From: Chloroflexota bacterium
GTDB taxonomy: Bacteria; Chloroflexota; Dehalococcoidia; SM23-28-2; RBG-16-64-32
Assembly: GCA_016190405.1 (NCBI GenBank)
Contig: JACPQO010000236.1
Coordinates: forward strand, 1-14,340
Direction of reading: 5' to 3'
Length of the DNA: 14,340 bases
The translations under genes and the position numbers were made by a program. The notes under the pieces were generated by a model, which worked only from the letters and a program-made list of their open reading frames with translations, had not been told where the DNA came from and ran no database searches. Shown in pieces: positions 13,041 to 14,340 of the stretch. The number at the start of each line of letters is the position of its first letter. Positions within the stretch are counted from its first letter, which is position 1.

Positions 13041-13293
13041 GGCCAATCTGCGTCCTATCCGCGTCAATCGGAGCCTGTCCTGCCTCCCCGCCTTCGGAGG
13101 GAGCGCAGCCGAAGGGGCCAATCGCCCCCGGACGGGGCGGCGGGGCCAATCTGCGTTCATCCGCGCCAATCCGCGGCCAATTCATGGAGTGGGCGCGGAG
13201 ACCTGTTCCCCTGTTCCCCTGTTCCCCTGTTCCTCCTGTTCTCCTGCTCTCCCATCCATCTGCGTTCATCCGCGTTAATCTGTGGCCAAATTC
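13041..13293. repeat. Cluster of dispersed repeats with ATCTGCGTTCATCCGCG phrase
   Basis: Three related phrases run in the same direction: 13041-13081 (CCAATCTGCGTCC, then ATCCGCGTCAATC), 13144-13183 (CCAATCTGCGTTCATCCGCG, then CCAATCCGCGGCCAATTC) and 13258-13293 (ATCTGCGTTCATCCGCG, then TTAATCTGTGGCCAAATTC). Between the first two lies a stem-loop-type repeat whose 13101-13120 segment matches 6956-6975 at 19 of 20 bases. Confidence 0.7.
13202..13253. repeat. Octanucleotide tandem repeat (CCTGTTCC)
   Basis: Four perfect CCTGTTCC units (13202-13233) are followed by degenerate units TCCTGTTC and TCCTGCTC (to 13253). Simple array, intergenic, about 130 bases upstream of gyrB. Confidence 0.85.
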
Positions 13294-13336
13294 CTGTTCT
13301 GCCTCCGCTAACCGTCCTTCCCCAAATACGTTCAGA

Positions 13337-13347
13337 TATGATAGAAT
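13337..13347 (+). promoter_or_regulatory. Candidate -10 region of gyrB
   Basis: TATGAT (13337-13342) overlaps TAGAAT (13342-13347). These are the only A/T-rich hexamers just before gyrB. No clear -35 box. Initiation here would give either a very short leader or a leaderless mRNA, depending on which in-frame start is used. Confidence 0.4.
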
Positions 13348-13383
13348 ATGCTTAGCGTCACGAACTACGTGACTCCCCCCTCA

Positions 13384-14340
13384 ATGCCTAAGACCGCCGC
13401 CGCAAACAAATACACCGCTGCCGATATCCAGGTCCTGGAGGGGCTGGAGGCTGTCCGCCGCCGCCCCAGCATGTACATCGGCTCCACCGACGAGCGCGGC
13501 CTCCACCACCTCGTCTACGAGATCGTCGATAACTCCATCGACGAAGCCATGGCCGGCTTCTGCGACCGTATCGACGTGACGATCAAGGCCGACGGCAGCG
13601 TAGTCGTGACCGACAACGGCCGCGGCATCCCGATCGACGTCCACGCCCGCACCGGCAAATCGGCCCTGGAGACGGTGATGACCTACCTCCACGCCGGCGG
13701 CAAGTTCGACCACCAGGCTTACAAGGTCTCCGGTGGCCTGCACGGCGTGGGCGCCGCCGTGGTCAATGCCCTCTCCTCCCACATGTGGGTGGAAGTGCGA
13801 CGCGAGGGCAAGGTCTACCGCCAAGAGTACGCGCGCGGCAAGCCCGCCACCGAGGTCACGGTCGTGGGCAACGGGGCCACGGGCACCGGCACCACCACCG
13901 GCTTCCTGGCCGACCGCGACATCTTTCAGGACACCGAGTTCGACTTCGACACCCTGGCCCAGCGCTTCCGCGAGATGGCCTTCCTGACCAAGGGGGTCTG
14001 GGTCCACTTCCGCGATGAGCGGGACGCCCGCCAGGTGAGCTACCACTTCGAAGGCGGCATCAAGTCCTTCGTCCAGCGCCTCAACAAGGACCGCGGCACC
14101 CTCCACGACCCCTTCTACATGGAGCGGCCGGCCGAGGGCAGCGTCGTCGAGATCGCCATCCAGTACAACGATAGCTTCACCGAATCCACCTTCTCCTTCG
14201 CCAACTGCATCCACACCATCGACGGCGGCACCCACCTCACCGGCTTCCGCGCCGCACTCACCCGCGTCCTCAACGACTACGCCCGCAAGAAGAAGATCAT
14301 CAAGGACATCGACCCCAACCTCTCCGGCGAGGACGTCCGC
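13384..14340 (+). CDS. gyrB: DNA gyrase subunit B (or ParE), N-terminal part (runs off window)
   Basis: 319 codons up to the window end. The GHKL ATPase domain is intact: [43 protein letters not shown] (catalytic E46, Mg-binding N50), [11 protein letters not shown] (77-85), GGKFD (105-109) and [17 protein letters not shown] (116-132). The transducer domain follows ([20 protein letters not shown]). GyrB dimerises and hydrolyses ATP to drive strand passage by GyrA. The common GMYIG is SMYIG here. GyrB versus ParE cannot be settled from this fragment. ATG 13384 is chosen for its natural N-terminal length. GTG 13369 and ATG 13348 are in frame upstream, and none of the three has a Shine-Dalgarno. 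Confidence 0.92.
   Translation, partial: MPKTAAANKYTAADIQVLEGLEAVRRRPSMYIGSTDERGLHHLVYEIVDNSIDEAMAGFCDRIDVTIKADGSVVVTDNGRGIPIDVHARTGKSALETVMTYLHAGGKFDHQAYKVSGGLHGVGAAVVNALSSHMWVEVRREGKVYRQEYARGKPATEVTVVGNGATGTGTTTGFLADRDIFQDTEFDFDTLAQRFREMAFLTKGVWVHFRDERDARQVSYHFEGGIKSFVQRLNKDRGTLHDPFYMERPAEGSVVEIAIQYNDSFTESTFSFANCIHTIDGGTHLTGFRAALTRVLNDYARKKKIIKDIDPNLSGEDVR

Larger units (their letters stand above)
12515..13383. other. Repeat-dominated intergenic region before gyrB
   Basis: About 870 bases without a convincing gene. On the minus strand an open frame ends at 12525, just before the terminator; its last 30 or so codons (RDWSADVMLARAEAMRLA, then Arg-rich) look protein-like, but its earlier part runs into repeats and no good start is seen. 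The rest consists of stem-loop and spacer repeats, an octamer array and the gyrB promoter area. Confidence 0.65.

Noticed and set aside
13202..13293. Possible CRISPR array
   Set aside because: Octamer units are contiguous without spacers, the longer phrases are imperfect and irregularly spaced, and no cas gene is present.
12940..13372. Several overlapping short open frames (up to 138 codons) upstream of gyrB
   Set aside because: All are translations of the dispersed repeats and the octamer array, with no ribosome site or protein-like pattern.
13381..14235. 284-codon minus-strand open frame
   Set aside because: Complement of gyrB, which is unmistakable on the plus strand.

Overview
High-G+C bacterial chromosome segment. 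Short stem-loop and spacer repeats fill almost every intergenic gap, several starts lack a clear Shine-Dalgarno, and two TATAAT boxes sit close to starts. Together these suggest an uncultured Chloroflexota-like genome. That placement is inference from gene content and repeat style, not from a marker tree. No rRNA, tRNA, CRISPR array, transposase or phage gene was recognised.

Left part (1-4309, all minus strand): the 5' end of an aquaporin cut by the window edge; a secreted Pro-rich/SH3-like/TolB-propeller protein; an XdhC/CoxI molybdoenzyme accessory protein; and a YchF/OLA1-family protein whose nucleotide-binding motifs are degenerate. Middle (4310-7729): a plus-strand cytochrome P450 with a recognisable upstream control region, then a repeat-rich convergent gap, an endonuclease III-like glycosylase and a TsaA/TrmO-like protein, both on the minus strand. 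The start of the TsaA/TrmO-like gene is crowded with repeats, one of them translated in frame.

The most distinctive part is a tightly packed minus-strand run from 12440 down to 7730. In transcription order it holds a coiled-coil protein of unknown function, a prenyltransferase-like alpha/alpha-toroid protein, and an inactive-looking family I inorganic pyrophosphatase domain fused to probable bacterial PH-like domains. The last two overlap by 4 nt (GTGA). Next come a 22-codon fragment copying the start of the MFS transporter gene, a MNT nucleotidyltransferase antitoxin, a drastically shortened HEPN toxin, and the complete MFS transporter. A 56-bp imperfect direct repeat flanks the MNT/HEPN pair. 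This fits a module that entered the MFS gene's 5' end and duplicated it. The three upstream genes are the best candidate in the window for an undescribed system; its function cannot be read from sequence alone.

Right end: about 940 bp of repeat-dominated intergenic DNA precedes the 5' part of gyrB (or parE) on the plus strand, which runs off the window.
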